Made by a program: the position numbers and the translations under genes. The notes under the pieces were generated by a model. It was not told where the DNA came from and did no database searches. It saw only the letters and a program-made list of their open reading frames with translations. 38,930 nt of DNA from Tateyamaria sp. Lineage in GTDB: Bacteria; Pseudomonadota; Alphaproteobacteria; Rhodobacterales; Rhodobacteraceae. The stretch is taken from positions 1-38,930 of the forward strand of contig JABITU010000002.1 of NCBI GenBank assembly GCA_018668195.1, written 5' to 3'. Positions 8,921 to 17,223 of this stretch are shown here, piece by piece (positions within the stretch are counted from its first letter, which is position 1; each line of letters starts with the position of its first letter).

Positions 8921-9411
8921 TCGCGCGGTTGATTGGAACGGTGGGCGGCGTCGGGTATCTGCGCCCTGCCCCCGGCACGTGGGGATCTGCCATCGCTCTT
9001 CCCTTGGCGTGGGCCCTGCACATCGCCGGCGGGTTTCCCGCGTTGGCCTTGGCAACGCTTGCCTTTTTCGGCGCCGGCCTTTGGGCCACTGGTCAGATGA
9101 CCGCAGGCCAAGACGACCACGACCCTAGCGAAATCGTTGCAGATGAGGTCGTCGGCCAGTGGATCGCACTGGCGCCACTCAGCTATGCAGCCTCGGATCG
9201 CGGCCTTGATATCCTGGTGATGTGGCCTGGCTGGATCGCGGCCTTTGTGCTCTTTCGGCTCTTTGACATCTGGAAACCCTTGTGGATTGGGCGCGCTGAT
9301 CGGCGCGGTGACGCACTTGGCGTGATGCTGGATGATGTGATCGCTGGGCTCTTTGCAGCGGTTGGTGTCTTAGCCCTCGCAGGCCTCGCACATGGGGTCT
9401 TTATGCGATGA
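8917..9411 (+). CDS. pgpA: Phosphatidylglycerophosphatase A
   Basis: 164-residue membrane lipid phosphatase that removes phosphate from phosphatidylglycerol phosphate, the last step of phosphatidylglycerol synthesis. Family marks are [16 protein letters not shown] near the N-terminus, the acidic [17 protein letters not shown] motif, and [28 protein letters not shown] near the end. Hydrophobic helices surround these. It starts in the ispF stop (ATGA) and ends in the next gene's start, also ATGA, so the four genes are translationally linked. Confidence 0.93.
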   Translation: MIARLIGTVGGVGYLRPAPGTWGSAIALPLAWALHIAGGFPALALATLAFFGAGLWATGQMTAGQDDHDPSEIVADEVVGQWIALAPLSYAASDRGLDILVMWPGWIAAFVLFRLFDIWKPLWIGRADRRGDALGVMLDDVIAGLFAAVGVLALAGLAHGVFMR

Positions 9412-9896
9412 CCATTGCCGCACAGGTTCTTGACATGGCAAAGCAGCAGGGTCTCATGATTGTCACAGCAGAAAGTTGCACGGGCGGCATGGTGGCGTCT
9501 GCCCTGACCGAAATCGCAGGCGCATCGTCAGTGGTAGAACGCGGTTTTGTGACCTATACAAACGCAGCAAAGCGCGAGATGCTGAGCGTCTGCGCCGCAA
9601 CGCTCGATGAGCACGGTGCGGTCAGCGAGGCGGTAGCCCGGGAAATGGCCCAAGGCGCACTAAAACACTCCCATGCAGATATTGCCGTATCGATCACCGG
9701 GATCGCAGGGCCCGGCGGATCAGAATTCAAGCCCGAGGGACGGGTCTGCTTTGGCCTTGCAACACAGAGCGGCTCGCGTGCCAAAACCATCGACTTTGGT
9801 GCGCTTGGACGCGGTGCGGTGCGGTCTTCAGCCTGTGAGCATGCGCTGCTCTTGCTGCTTGACGCGATGAAGTCTCGATCAGGCGCGGCCCGCTAA
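9408..9896 (+). CDS. pncC: Nicotinamide-nucleotide amidase (CinA C-terminal family)
   Basis: 162-residue stand-alone CinA C-terminal domain protein. Members of this family deamidate nicotinamide mononucleotide in pyridine-nucleotide recycling. The signature TAESCTGGMVASALTEIAG and the SITGIAGPGGS...KPEGRVCFGLA segment are intact. The N-terminal MoCF-like domain of full CinA is absent, as in E. coli PncC. It overlaps pgpA by four bases and its 3' end overlaps the convergent MmgE/PrpD gene by 18 bases. Confidence 0.88.
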   Translation: MTIAAQVLDMAKQQGLMIVTAESCTGGMVASALTEIAGASSVVERGFVTYTNAAKREMLSVCAATLDEHGAVSEAVAREMAQGALKHSHADIAVSITGIAGPGGSEFKPEGRVCFGLATQSGSRAKTIDFGALGRGAVRSSACEHALLLLLDAMKSRSGAAR

Positions 9897-11132
9897 CAAA
9901 GCGGCAAACCCGGCCAGATCATCCGACATAATGGCCTGCCACAGCCCTTCCGCCCGAACATCGACAAGCGCACGTGCCTTTGCGCTGACGCGATCCGCGC
10001 GCGACGCATAAGGTAAAGGCGCATCCAGATCGTGAAAATATGCGACACCGTCCACCAAAACGCGGGCCTGCATCTCAGTCAAAGTTTCGTCTGGCTTAAC
10101 CCGCACCCGTTGACGATACTCAACAAGACGAGGATCTTGCGTTGTTTCATCCGTGAACGCCGCGATGTCACCAGTCTGGATGTCATATGCCGCCATAGCC
10201 ATCACATGAGCGTAGCTGAATTTAGCCGCCAGTCCAGTCTCTGGAGCAGGTTGGTTGCACACGCTCATCCAACGCGGATGCGTGCGGATCTCAATCTCGC
10301 GGGCCTGCCTGATCGGGACCCCGCGTACAGCCTCAAGACTGGCATGAAGCCCGTGGCAACACGCATGAAACTTGTGGCAGATCCGATCCATACGCCATGC
10401 CATATCGGGTGATTCTGCGGCTCCGTGATGTGTTGCGCCAAAACCCAAGGGGCCTGCCAATCCGTCCTGTGCCGCGGTCATCCCCGCCGCCGCCCATGTC
10501 GCAGCTTCAACGCCTGTGCGCGCGGCCAGTCCTGCATTAAGCGGCTTACCCATGGTTCCAAACTGCGCCTTTAGCCCAGATGCCATCGTCGCGCACAGGC
10601 CCAGAGCATGTCGCATTTCTCCCGCGGACAATCCCATCAACCGACCCGCCGCTACCGTAGCCCCAAACGCGCCCGATGTGGCCGTTTGATGAAATCCAAC
10701 CTGATAATGTTCCCGTCCCAGCCACAAACCCACCGCGATCGATGCCTCTGCACCAACAAGCGCCGCCGCAATCATATCCGTCATAGATGCCTTGCACGCT
10801 TCAGCCACGGCGAACGCAGCCGATACCACAACAACCGACGGATGCCCGATATGATCGAAATGCGTATCGTCAAAATCCAACGCATGCGACAGAGTACCGT
10901 TGACCAGAGCCGCATCAGCAACGCAGCTTACCCTTCCATCAAACCGCGTCGCAGGCCCGGGTGTGTTCATCGTTGCAACCCAGCTACCAAATCCACCCTC
11001 GCGCGCACCCGCAAGCCCACAAGCCGCCCAGTCCAGAACTGACAAGCGCATCACATCACGCACCTCTTTGGGCGGCTCTGCTTGAGCACAGGTCAAAACA
11101 ATCTTTGTAATCCCCTGTTTCATCTTGCCCAA
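9879..11132 (-). CDS. MmgE/PrpD family protein
   Basis: 417-residue member of the MmgE/PrpD family, which includes 2-methylcitrate dehydratase, iminodisuccinate epimerase and cis-aconitate decarboxylase. Visible marks are the LDWAACGLAG segment, NGTLSHALDFDDTH, HPSVVVVSAAFAVAE, and KFHACCHGLHASLEAV. No methylcitrate-cycle gene (prpB, prpC) lies nearby, so the substrate is open. The TTG at 11132 is preferred because GGAG lies six bases before it; the next ATG is at 11123, about 15 bases from that site. The 3' end runs 18 bases into the convergent pncC. Confidence 0.85.
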   Translation of the reverse strand: MGKMKQGITKIVLTCAQAEPPKEVRDVMRLSVLDWAACGLAGAREGGFGSWVATMNTPGPATRFDGRVSCVADAALVNGTLSHALDFDDTHFDHIGHPSVVVVSAAFAVAEACKASMTDMIAAALVGAEASIAVGLWLGREHYQVGFHQTATSGAFGATVAAGRLMGLSAGEMRHALGLCATMASGLKAQFGTMGKPLNAGLAARTGVEAATWAAAGMTAAQDGLAGPLGFGATHHGAAESPDMAWRMDRICHKFHACCHGLHASLEAVRGVPIRQAREIEIRTHPRWMSVCNQPAPETGLAAKFSYAHVMAMAAYDIQTGDIAAFTDETTQDPRLVEYRQRVRVKPDETLTEMQARVLVDGVAYFHDLDAPLPYASRADRVSAKARALVDVRAEGLWQAIMSDDLAGFAALLAGRA

Positions 11133-11172
11133 TAAACTCTCCCCGAAGGCCCGATTTCAGCCCAAAACCACC

Positions 11173-11616
11173 CTAATAATAAAGCACTGCCGCCCGTCGT
11201 TCAAATGCCCGCACAATACGTTGCATCGCTTCGTTAAAAACCACTCCGATGATGCCCTGCAAAATTGCATTCCGAAACTCGAAATCAACGAAAAAGAAAA
11301 CTTCACAGCCCCCTTCGACATCGCAAAAATTCCAATTTGACTTCATATAGCGAAACGGACCGTCCAAATATTCGGTGTCGATCTTGTGGGTATCAGGCCA
11401 CAGAACGACCCGACTGGCAAAGCGTTCACGAAACACTTTGAAACTTATTACAAGGTCTGCTTCCATAACCTCATGATCCGCGTGCGCGGTCACCCCGCGT
11501 ATGCGTGCCGCCGCGCACCACGGTAAAAATTCTGGGTAAGCGCTCACATTTGCAACCAAATCATACATTTGTTGCGCACTGTAGGGCAGGAAACGGGTTT
11601 CGGAATGAGTAGGCAT
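11173..11616 (-). CDS. RatA/COQ10-like START-domain protein
   Basis: 147-residue protein of the polyketide cyclase/START superfamily, RatA-COQ10 branch. The N-terminal pattern LPYSAQQMYDLVANVSAYPEFLPWC and the C-terminal FEFRNAILQGIIGVVFNEAMQRIVRAFERRA fit bacterial and mitochondrial COQ10 proteins, which bind ubiquinone and support respiration. E. coli RatA has been described as a toxin acting on ribosome assembly, but in alphaproteobacteria the ubiquinone role is more likely (inference). It is divergent from the hpt gene. Confidence 0.85.
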   Translation of the reverse strand: MPTHSETRFLPYSAQQMYDLVANVSAYPEFLPWCAAARIRGVTAHADHEVMEADLVISFKVFRERFASRVVLWPDTHKIDTEYLDGPFRYMKSNWNFCDVEGGCEVFFFVDFEFRNAILQGIIGVVFNEAMQRIVRAFERRAAVLYY

Positions 11617-11691
11617 AGGTTTAAATAGGACCTTAGGGCAGCGTCAGACAAAGATGTGTCGCGGAACGATGCCAATATCAAGGGGAAGACC

Positions 11692-12231
11692 ATGCCGCAG
11701 CGGCCATATGTCATAGACCAGATGATTTCCGCAAAAACGATCGCCGCCCGAATAGAAGATTTGTGCCGAGAGATTGAGACCGAATTCAAAGGCACGAACA
11801 AGTTGGTGGTCGTGGGCCTGTTGCGAGGCAGTTTCGTGTTTATTGCCGATTTGGTGCGCGAATTGGATTTGCCGATCGAAGTCGACTTCCTTGAGGCATC
11901 TTCCTACGGTGACAGCATGGAAAGCAGTCGAGAAGTCCGCATTCTCAAAGATTTGCGCGGCGCGATCGAAGGCCGAGACGTGCTTGTCGTGGAGGATATT
12001 GTCGACACCGGTCACACGATGCACCATGTCACCGGCCTGCTATCGGCGCGCAAGCCTTCAAAACTGCGCACAATTGCCCTTCTGGATAAACCCAGTCGCA
12101 GAGAGGTAGATTTCAAGGCCAACTGGACTGGTTTCGACATACCCGACGCTTTTGTGGTGGGCTACGGGATCGACTTTGCGCAACGCAATCGCAATCTTGC
12201 ATACATCGGCCAGGTCCGCTTCGTTGACTGA
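11692..12231 (+). CDS. hpt: Hypoxanthine phosphoribosyltransferase
   Basis: 179-residue purine salvage enzyme that makes IMP or GMP from hypoxanthine or guanine and PRPP. The PRPP-binding motif [14 protein letters not shown] (E101, D102) is clear, as are [17 protein letters not shown] early on, the flexible-loop region with SSYGDS, and [31 protein letters not shown] at the purine pocket. The ATG at 11692 is chosen because AAGGGGA lies a few bases upstream; an in-frame GTG at 11656 would add 12 residues with no such site. It converges on lipA. Confidence 0.92.
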   Translation: MPQRPYVIDQMISAKTIAARIEDLCREIETEFKGTNKLVVVGLLRGSFVFIADLVRELDLPIEVDFLEASSYGDSMESSREVRILKDLRGAIEGRDVLVVEDIVDTGHTMHHVTGLLSARKPSKLRTIALLDKPSRREVDFKANWTGFDIPDAFVVGYGIDFAQRNRNLAYIGQVRFVD

Positions 12232-12268
12232 CAAGCGGACGGCAGTAGTGCGACTTGCTGCGCGCGCT

Positions 12269-13219
12269 TTAGCTGCCAAGCTTCTCCAGCCGTGCGGCCC
12301 GAAGCCTCGAAAAGTCGTCGCCGGCATGATACGATGACCTTGTCAGCGGCGTAGCGGAAACCATCAAAAATCCTTTGCCATAAGCTGCTTTTTCATACGC
12401 CGCAAATTCATCGGGGTGTACAAAACGATCCACCCGATGGTGTTTTGGCGTCGGCTGAAGATATTGACCTATGGTCAGGAAATCGATGTCTGCGGCGCGC
12501 ATGTCTTCCATAACCTGCATGACCGCTTGCCGGCCTTCACCCAACCCAACCATTATGCCGGATTTGGTAAACATCGTGGGATCTAATTCCTTGACACGTT
12601 GCAACAGTCGAAGGCTGTGGAAATAGCGTGCGCCTGGGCGAACCTCAGGGTAAAGGCCTGGCACAGTTTCAAGATTATGATTGAATACATCGGGGCGCGC
12701 CTCGACTACAATCTCTAGAACGCTTGGATCGCAGCGAATGAAATCCGGCGTTAGAATTTCGATTGTCGTATGCGGGCTTCGGTGGCGGATGGCACGAATG
12801 GTTTGTGCAAAATGGTCGGCACCGCCATCTTCGATATCATCGCGGTCTACCGATGTGATAACCACATGCTTCAACCCTAGCTTTTCGACTGCCTGGGCAA
12901 CGCGGCCAGGTTCAAATGCATCAAGGTCGTCAGGCGGCTTGCCGGTCGCGATATTACAAAACGTGCATGCCCGCGTACAGACCTCTCCCATGATCATCAT
13001 CGTGGCATGGCCCTGGCTCCAGCATTCGCCAACGTTGGGGCAGCCCGCCTCCTCGCAAACGGTGACGAGCTTGTTGTCTCGCATAATCTTGGCAGTTTCA
13101 GAGTACCCCTTCCCACCTGGAGCCTTTACCCGAATCCAGTCAGGTTTCTTTGGCTGCGGGTTGTCTTGGCGGCGGGCCTTTTCAGGGTGGCGTTCGGCAG
13201 GGATTTTAAGATCACGCAT
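12269..13219 (-). CDS. lipA: Lipoyl synthase
   Basis: 316-residue radical SAM enzyme that inserts two sulfurs into octanoyl groups to make the lipoyl cofactor of 2-oxoacid dehydrogenases and the glycine cleavage system. The auxiliary cluster cysteines C55, C60 and C66 ([12 protein letters not shown]), the SAM cluster C81, C85 and C88 (CTRACTFC), and the [10 protein letters not shown] end motif with the conserved serine are present. The ATG at 13219 ([15 protein letters not shown]) matches family starts; an in-frame TTG at 13243 would extend it by eight residues. The ribosome site is weak for both. Confidence 0.95.
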   Translation of the reverse strand: MRDLKIPAERHPEKARRQDNPQPKKPDWIRVKAPGGKGYSETAKIMRDNKLVTVCEEAGCPNVGECWSQGHATMMIMGEVCTRACTFCNIATGKPPDDLDAFEPGRVAQAVEKLGLKHVVITSVDRDDIEDGGADHFAQTIRAIRHRSPHTTIEILTPDFIRCDPSVLEIVVEARPDVFNHNLETVPGLYPEVRPGARYFHSLRLLQRVKELDPTMFTKSGIMVGLGEGRQAVMQVMEDMRAADIDFLTIGQYLQPTPKHHRVDRFVHPDEFAAYEKAAYGKGFLMVSATPLTRSSYHAGDDFSRLRAARLEKLGS

Positions 13220-13501
13220 GCGTTCAGGTCCAGAGTGGTTCAACGTTAGACTGTCCTGTATACATACAGCATTCAGAACTGAATACCACGTGGCGCATGG
13301 CCGCTATGTCACGCCGGATACCATCGCCCAACACTTACCCATAGTGCGTGCAAAAATACCAGAAACATCAAGCATGATCTCGACCCTGAGGACACTTATA
13401 ATTTCCACCGTGTCTGATCTCTGATTCACGCTTCCAAAATAGAGGATGGAATGAACGATCAGCGGTTTGTTGTTTCGGACATCTTGCGGCAGCATCTTGA
13501 G
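13220..13501. other. Gene-poor stretch upstream of lipA
   Basis: About 280 bases before lipA with no gene I recognise. Short open frames exist on both strands (for example 13304-13495, minus), but none has a good ribosome site or a familiar motif. It probably holds the lipA promoter and decayed DNA next to the insertion-sequence remnant. Confidence 0.4.
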
Positions 13502-13644
13502 CTACATTTTACGGGCATTGCGGATCTTCTCGGCATGCTGGAACGCTCTAAGTTTGCGCTGAATGTTGCGTTCTTCGTTCGTCATGAAGACTTCCTCCAT
13601 CCCAAATCAGGGAATTTACAGTAAGTGTCCCAAGAGACCGTACA
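13502..13644 (-). pseudogene. Remnant of an insertion sequence: left end and transposase N-terminus
   Basis: On the minus strand a strong GGAGGAAG ribosome site precedes an ATG at 13585 that encodes 27 residues beginning MTNEERNIQRKLRAFQHAEK and stopping at 13502. I recognise this as the start of IS481/IS3-like DDE transposases, which go on with a CRYFG...FYRW helix-turn-helix. Here the match stops after about 26 residues and the frame closes. Upstream, the outward sequence TGTACGGTCTCTTGGGACAC (ending at 13644) looks like a terminal inverted repeat. No matching right end was seen. This is a relic, not an active element. The family call is from memory of related proteins. Confidence 0.55.
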
Positions 13645-13657
13645 TATCTACAAGCTT

Positions 13658-13675
13658 GGCCTTTGAACGAAGGCC
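13658..13675 (-). terminator. Hairpin downstream of the glyoxalase-like gene
   Basis: GGCCTT-TGAACG-AAGGCC forms a perfect six-bp stem with a six-base loop about 80 bases after the stop of the glyoxalase-like gene. No T run follows on the minus strand, so it is only a weak terminator candidate. Confidence 0.3.
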
Positions 13676-13752
13676 TACTGAATAATTTTCCAGACCCGAA
13701 AACACACGGTACAAGACAAAAACTCAACTGCAAAAAAACAGCACCACGTCAG

Positions 13753-14523
13753 TCAAACCCCCACCAAACGGATCTGCATATTTGCAATATTCAAATCACG
13801 GTCTGGACCATTGCAGCTCAATTCAAGCTTCAACGGAACGTCATCAGAATTTAATTGGTGCAGCTGAACCCGTGTCGGTCCGAATTCAAAGTCGGCTTGC
13901 TTATCGGTCGCGACCCAAGAAAATGCCTTTTCAAACTGCGTCGTCAAATTTTTTGGATCTTCCACAGAAACGTGAAGGCATCTTATCCCCAAAACTCTAT
14001 TTGGATGACTGGGCACAAGATCATCAGGCACGCGGATCCTGACGTCTGTACTGTCTTCGATGACAAAAGGAAGGGTGTTGTCGAAAGCAGCGCCCAAACG
14101 CCATCTGGCTGTCTGTCCATTGGGACGTGTTCGTTGAAATGCACTGCTTTCAAGGCAGGGTATCCCAATATTTTTCCAATGTGCGAGGGTCTCGTCCAAA
14201 CTTACAACCCGAACGCACCAGTCTACAGGCCCGGGTGAGCGGCCAAACCAAGACGTTAGACGCCGATATACATCAGACTTTTTCTCCAGCAGCCGACGAA
14301 GCAGGCCTGCTCGACCAGCGAGTCGCAGGATTCTGCGGAGCATAGACGAGCGCATGGAAATCAGCTCAACGTAAGTACCATCCGCAAACAGAACCATCGC
14401 CATTTCTGTACTTCCATGCGCACCGCCACGGACCACCTCGAAGCCTTCATCGGAAAAATCCGCAATGGCTTGTTCAAGATCGAAAACGGTAACAACGACA
14501 TGATCAAAGGTTGTAGATATCAT
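13753..14523 (-). CDS. Glyoxalase-like domain protein
   Basis: 256-residue protein of the vicinal oxygen chelate fold. The first module starts FDHVVVTVFDLEQAIADFSDEGFEVVRGGAHG and continues with MVLFADGTYVELIS, the usual metal-site strand pattern. The second half (about 165-256) has GIRCLHVSVEDPKNL and a degenerate ligand set. This resembles the glyoxalase-like family (Pfam PF13468 type), whose reactions are mostly unknown. Its start overlaps the DUF2817 gene stop as ATGA, so the two are made together and may act on the same compound (inference). Confidence 0.75.
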   Translation of the reverse strand: MISTTFDHVVVTVFDLEQAIADFSDEGFEVVRGGAHGSTEMAMVLFADGTYVELISMRSSMLRRILRLAGRAGLLRRLLEKKSDVYRRLTSWFGRSPGPVDWCVRVVSLDETLAHWKNIGIPCLESSAFQRTRPNGQTARWRLGAAFDNTLPFVIEDSTDVRIRVPDDLVPSHPNRVLGIRCLHVSVEDPKNLTTQFEKAFSWVATDKQADFEFGPTRVQLHQLNSDDVPLKLELSCNGPDRDLNIANMQIRLVGV

Positions 14524-15638
14524 TTGGTCTTATCCCAGTTTTGCAACCCTGTCATGGTTTGTGCGATGATCTGCCTGCCTTCGGACAAAACCGCCTCACG
14601 CCATTTCGGATCGTCAGGGCAAAACAGTCTCAGAAGTTTTTCTTCCAACCGGATCCGTGTCGCATCCGAGACGTTGGACGCCGCAGTTTGCAGCCATCTG
14701 TCCAACAATAACCCCTCGAGCACCTTTTTATTGGCGTAGGTGCCAAATTCGATCACTGCTGCCGTTGTTTCTGCTCCAAGCTCATGTGCGATGTCTTGAA
14801 CAGCGCGGATCAAAAGACCGTGGTAGGATGGGCGGGTGCCTGCCTGATAGTGCGCTCCACTCTGCGCTACGGCCTGCCCCCACCATGAGGTCGCCCGCTG
14901 AAAAGCAGGCATTTGGGGCGCGTCAAAACATAGGAAAGATGGCGAACCATAGCCCCCGATACCAGTATGCCAGTCTATGATTGCGATACGTTTCGCCTCG
15001 CTCAGATGATTACGCCAAACTGAACAAAGCGCTTGATTGGCCCATTCTGGCGCGGCGCCGCCAAATCCGACACCGTCAGGTCGGGCGTATTGACCCGCGG
15101 CGACTTCATTGGTGACCTGCGCAAGCCCATGGCGCCATCCAAGCCACAGAAGGCTAATTAAAGTGCGGCGCGCCTGTGGGCCCTGCACACCCTCGCGGCA
15201 CAAAGCTTCCTGGACCCGTACTGAAAGCGCCGTACCCAGAGGCGCGGGATCAAAATCCGTAAAGTTCCGATTGAGATCGACATTGTTTTCGGTCGTGCGG
15301 CGCTTCATAGCGCAGCCATATGGGTTTGCGCCATGAATCAGGAAAACGGCGGTGTCCGAAGGTCGACGCGTGCTGAATTCTTGCATCCAGATCTGTTGCA
15401 TGGCGCTGCCAGCCATCACTTCGGGGCCATGAGTTCCGCTTATCATGAGCAACACATTCGATGCGCTGCGCGGTCCGAACCATGCGGTGTCTATGCCATA
15501 AGATACCTCATCATTGTACGGGGCATCAGGATGTTTAAGAAACGCGACCGCGCCCCCCCTAATTTTCGCTGATTTTCGAAATCGGTGGCGGGCAACATAG
15601 TAGTCTCTTTGAAACAGGGATATTTCTGTATTAGCCAT
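14520..15638 (-). CDS. DUF2817 protein, M14-like zinc carboxypeptidase fold
   Basis: 372-residue protein matching the DUF2817 family, distantly related to M14 carboxypeptidases and aspartoacylases. Candidate zinc ligands are H70 and E73 in SGTHGPEVMAGS and H224 in IDWHTGIGGYG. NPYGCAMKRRTTENNVDLNRNF supplies the family's arginine-asparagine cluster, and E297 in AVIEFGTY is the likely catalytic base. No signal peptide is seen, so it should act in the cytoplasm on a small amide or peptide (inference). It is followed with a 4-base overlap by the glyoxalase-like gene. Confidence 0.8.
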   Translation of the reverse strand: MANTEISLFQRDYYVARHRFRKSAKIRGGAVAFLKHPDAPYNDEVSYGIDTAWFGPRSASNVLLMISGTHGPEVMAGSAMQQIWMQEFSTRRPSDTAVFLIHGANPYGCAMKRRTTENNVDLNRNFTDFDPAPLGTALSVRVQEALCREGVQGPQARRTLISLLWLGWRHGLAQVTNEVAAGQYARPDGVGFGGAAPEWANQALCSVWRNHLSEAKRIAIIDWHTGIGGYGSPSFLCFDAPQMPAFQRATSWWGQAVAQSGAHYQAGTRPSYHGLLIRAVQDIAHELGAETTAAVIEFGTYANKKVLEGLLLDRWLQTAASNVSDATRIRLEEKLLRLFCPDDPKWREAVLSEGRQIIAQTMTGLQNWDKTK

Positions 15639-15698
15639 TATTTACGACCCAAAACCGGATTGATACAGCCAAAACGCATGCAATAGACCGACGGTGCG

Positions 15699-15723
15699 AG
15701 GCTTAAACGAGTAAGCTAAGCCT
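15699..15723. promoter_or_regulatory. Inverted repeat upstream of the DUF2817 unit
   Basis: AGGCTTA and TAAGCCT form a perfect 7-bp inverted repeat with an 11-base spacer, about 60 bases before the DUF2817 start. Arm centres are 18 bases apart, a spacing usable by a dimeric regulator. No cognate regulator gene is adjacent. Confidence 0.35.
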
Positions 15724-15947
15724 GCATTATTACGATGATCAAAATCATTTAAACAAAGATAAAACTGGCTTAACCTCATGGCCTATGAAACACGGCCGGA
15801 CATAAAATTCACTTTTTGACGCAGGAAACGTTTATTGGTCTTACCAAAGGGATTTATACGATCCTGAGCAGAGAATATTCGCACAATCCGGCTTTCAAAA
15901 GACGCAGCACATATAATCTGATATCGAGGGCAACGTTCCATTTAACG

Positions 15948-15973
15948 GGACCGACCATTGCCATGACCGGTCC
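15948..15973 (-). terminator. Imperfect hairpin after the LIV operon
   Basis: GGACCG and CGGTCC arms flank 14 bases that include an inner CAT/ATG pairing. It lies about 36 bases past the stop of the binding-protein gene, the last of the operon. There is no clear T run, so termination is only possible. Confidence 0.35.
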
Positions 15974-16008
15974 ACGATTGGATTTATAAAGCGATATCAA
16001 AAGATGGC

Positions 16009-17175
16009 TTACTCGCGCGCCAGTTCCATCCAATTGGCATCTTTGATGACCGAGATAACAACTTCATCGGCGCCTTGGTGATCGGTCGCGGAATAGGTAA
16101 CAGTATTACCGGAGACTACATCTTCGTAGTTAAGGCTCTCCATGCCCATTTGAAAGCTCTTAGCGTTCAGATCTGGCCCAGCTGCTTGCAATGCACGTAC
16201 CATTGTTTCAGCTGCGGAGTGGCCCAGCAGTGCACCTGAACCGGGCAACTCTTCGCCTGTCGCCTCAGTGTAGCGCCCAAAGAACTTTTGTACTTCTGGC
16301 TTGTCCATACGCGACAGCAGGTCTGCCCAACCGGATGCCGCATACATGCCTTCGGTTACGCCGCCCGGAACTTTAGCCATGACAGTGTGAAACCCAGCCG
16401 AAGAGTTGAGAAAATACATTCCTGTCAAGCCCAGTTTTTTGGCTGTACCCGAAACAGTGATTGCCTGACGCACGCCCAATGCTAGCGCCACAATTTCACA
16501 GCCCTCTGCATTCAGTTTTTGCAACGCGCCAACAAAATCCGCATCGTCCGGCTTGTGCGTCGTTTCAGCGACAAAGTTCAGGCCGTTGGTTTCGTTAGAA
16601 ATGGATTCAGCGCCTTCTTTGATATCCTTTCCAAAGTCAGTCGGCAAGTACATGGCACAGACGTTGCTCACGCTCTTCTGTTCTGCCAGATAAGTTACGC
16701 CAACGCGGATTTGTTCATAGTAAGTGGCGGTGCCTGCAAAGTGCAGATCCGAAAATGGTTCAGCCATCTGACGAGCAGCAGAAAGCGGCGAGACGTTTGG
16801 CACTTTCTTGGCGTCTTGCAGTTTGAACGCCGCGATGTTCATCGGGGTTCCCAAAGACAATAACATCGCAAAAACTTTGTCACCGTTGATTAACTTGTTC
16901 ATCCCTTGGATGGCCTTGGGCATCTGGTAAGCGTGATCCTCAACAATGAAACGGATCTTGCGGCCATTAATGCCACCCGCGTCGTTAACCTCGTCAAACA
17001 CAAGTTGCGCAGCTTTGGTTGCAGGTGCGCCGAAAGAGGCGAAAGGCCCTGAGAGATCGTTGTTGGACCCAATCAGGATTTCAGTGTCTGTGATGCCTTG
17101 CTCAGCGTGGGCTGGTATCACAGCCATTGCCGTAGCAAAAGCTGCTGTTGCCAGTTTCGTTGTCAGTTTCTTCAT
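16009..17175 (-). CDS. Branched-chain-amino-acid-type ABC transporter, periplasmic binding protein
   Basis: 388-residue LivK-family (type I fold) binding protein. A signal peptide ends near AHA24 (MKKLTTKLATAAFATAMA core), and the mature part starts EQGITDTEILIGSNNDLSGPFASFG, the usual first strand and ligand loop. GRKIRFIVEDHAYQMPKAIQG and the later ALGVRQAITVSGTAKKLGL also fit. GGGAGAAG lies close before the ATG. It is the last gene of the liv operon, 48 bases after the CoA-ligase gene. The ligand may be an amino acid or another small carboxylate; the operon's ligase favours the latter (inference). Confidence 0.9.
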   Translation of the reverse strand: MKKLTTKLATAAFATAMAVIPAHAEQGITDTEILIGSNNDLSGPFASFGAPATKAAQLVFDEVNDAGGINGRKIRFIVEDHAYQMPKAIQGMNKLINGDKVFAMLLSLGTPMNIAAFKLQDAKKVPNVSPLSAARQMAEPFSDLHFAGTATYYEQIRVGVTYLAEQKSVSNVCAMYLPTDFGKDIKEGAESISNETNGLNFVAETTHKPDDADFVGALQKLNAEGCEIVALALGVRQAITVSGTAKKLGLTGMYFLNSSAGFHTVMAKVPGGVTEGMYAASGWADLLSRMDKPEVQKFFGRYTEATGEELPGSGALLGHSAAETMVRALQAAGPDLNAKSFQMGMESLNYEDVVSGNTVTYSATDHQGADEVVISVIKDANWMELARE

Positions 17176-17223
17176 TGGTCTTCTCCCTTGTTATTTGCAT
17201 TTAAAAAGCACAGCCCGATAAGA

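Larger units (their letters stand above)
15639..16008. other. Intergenic region between the DUF2817 unit and the LIV operon
   Basis: 370 bases, AT-richer than its neighbours, with no coding frame I can support. It should hold the promoter of the DUF2817 unit, a 25-bp inverted repeat (15699-15723) and an imperfect hairpin (15948-15973) just past the binding-protein gene. Confidence 0.5.

Noticed and set aside
12681..13424. Open frame of 247 codons on the plus strand across lipA and its upstream gap
   Set aside because: It is antisense to well-supported lipA for most of its length and shows no motif. The tail after 13220 was checked and not recognised.
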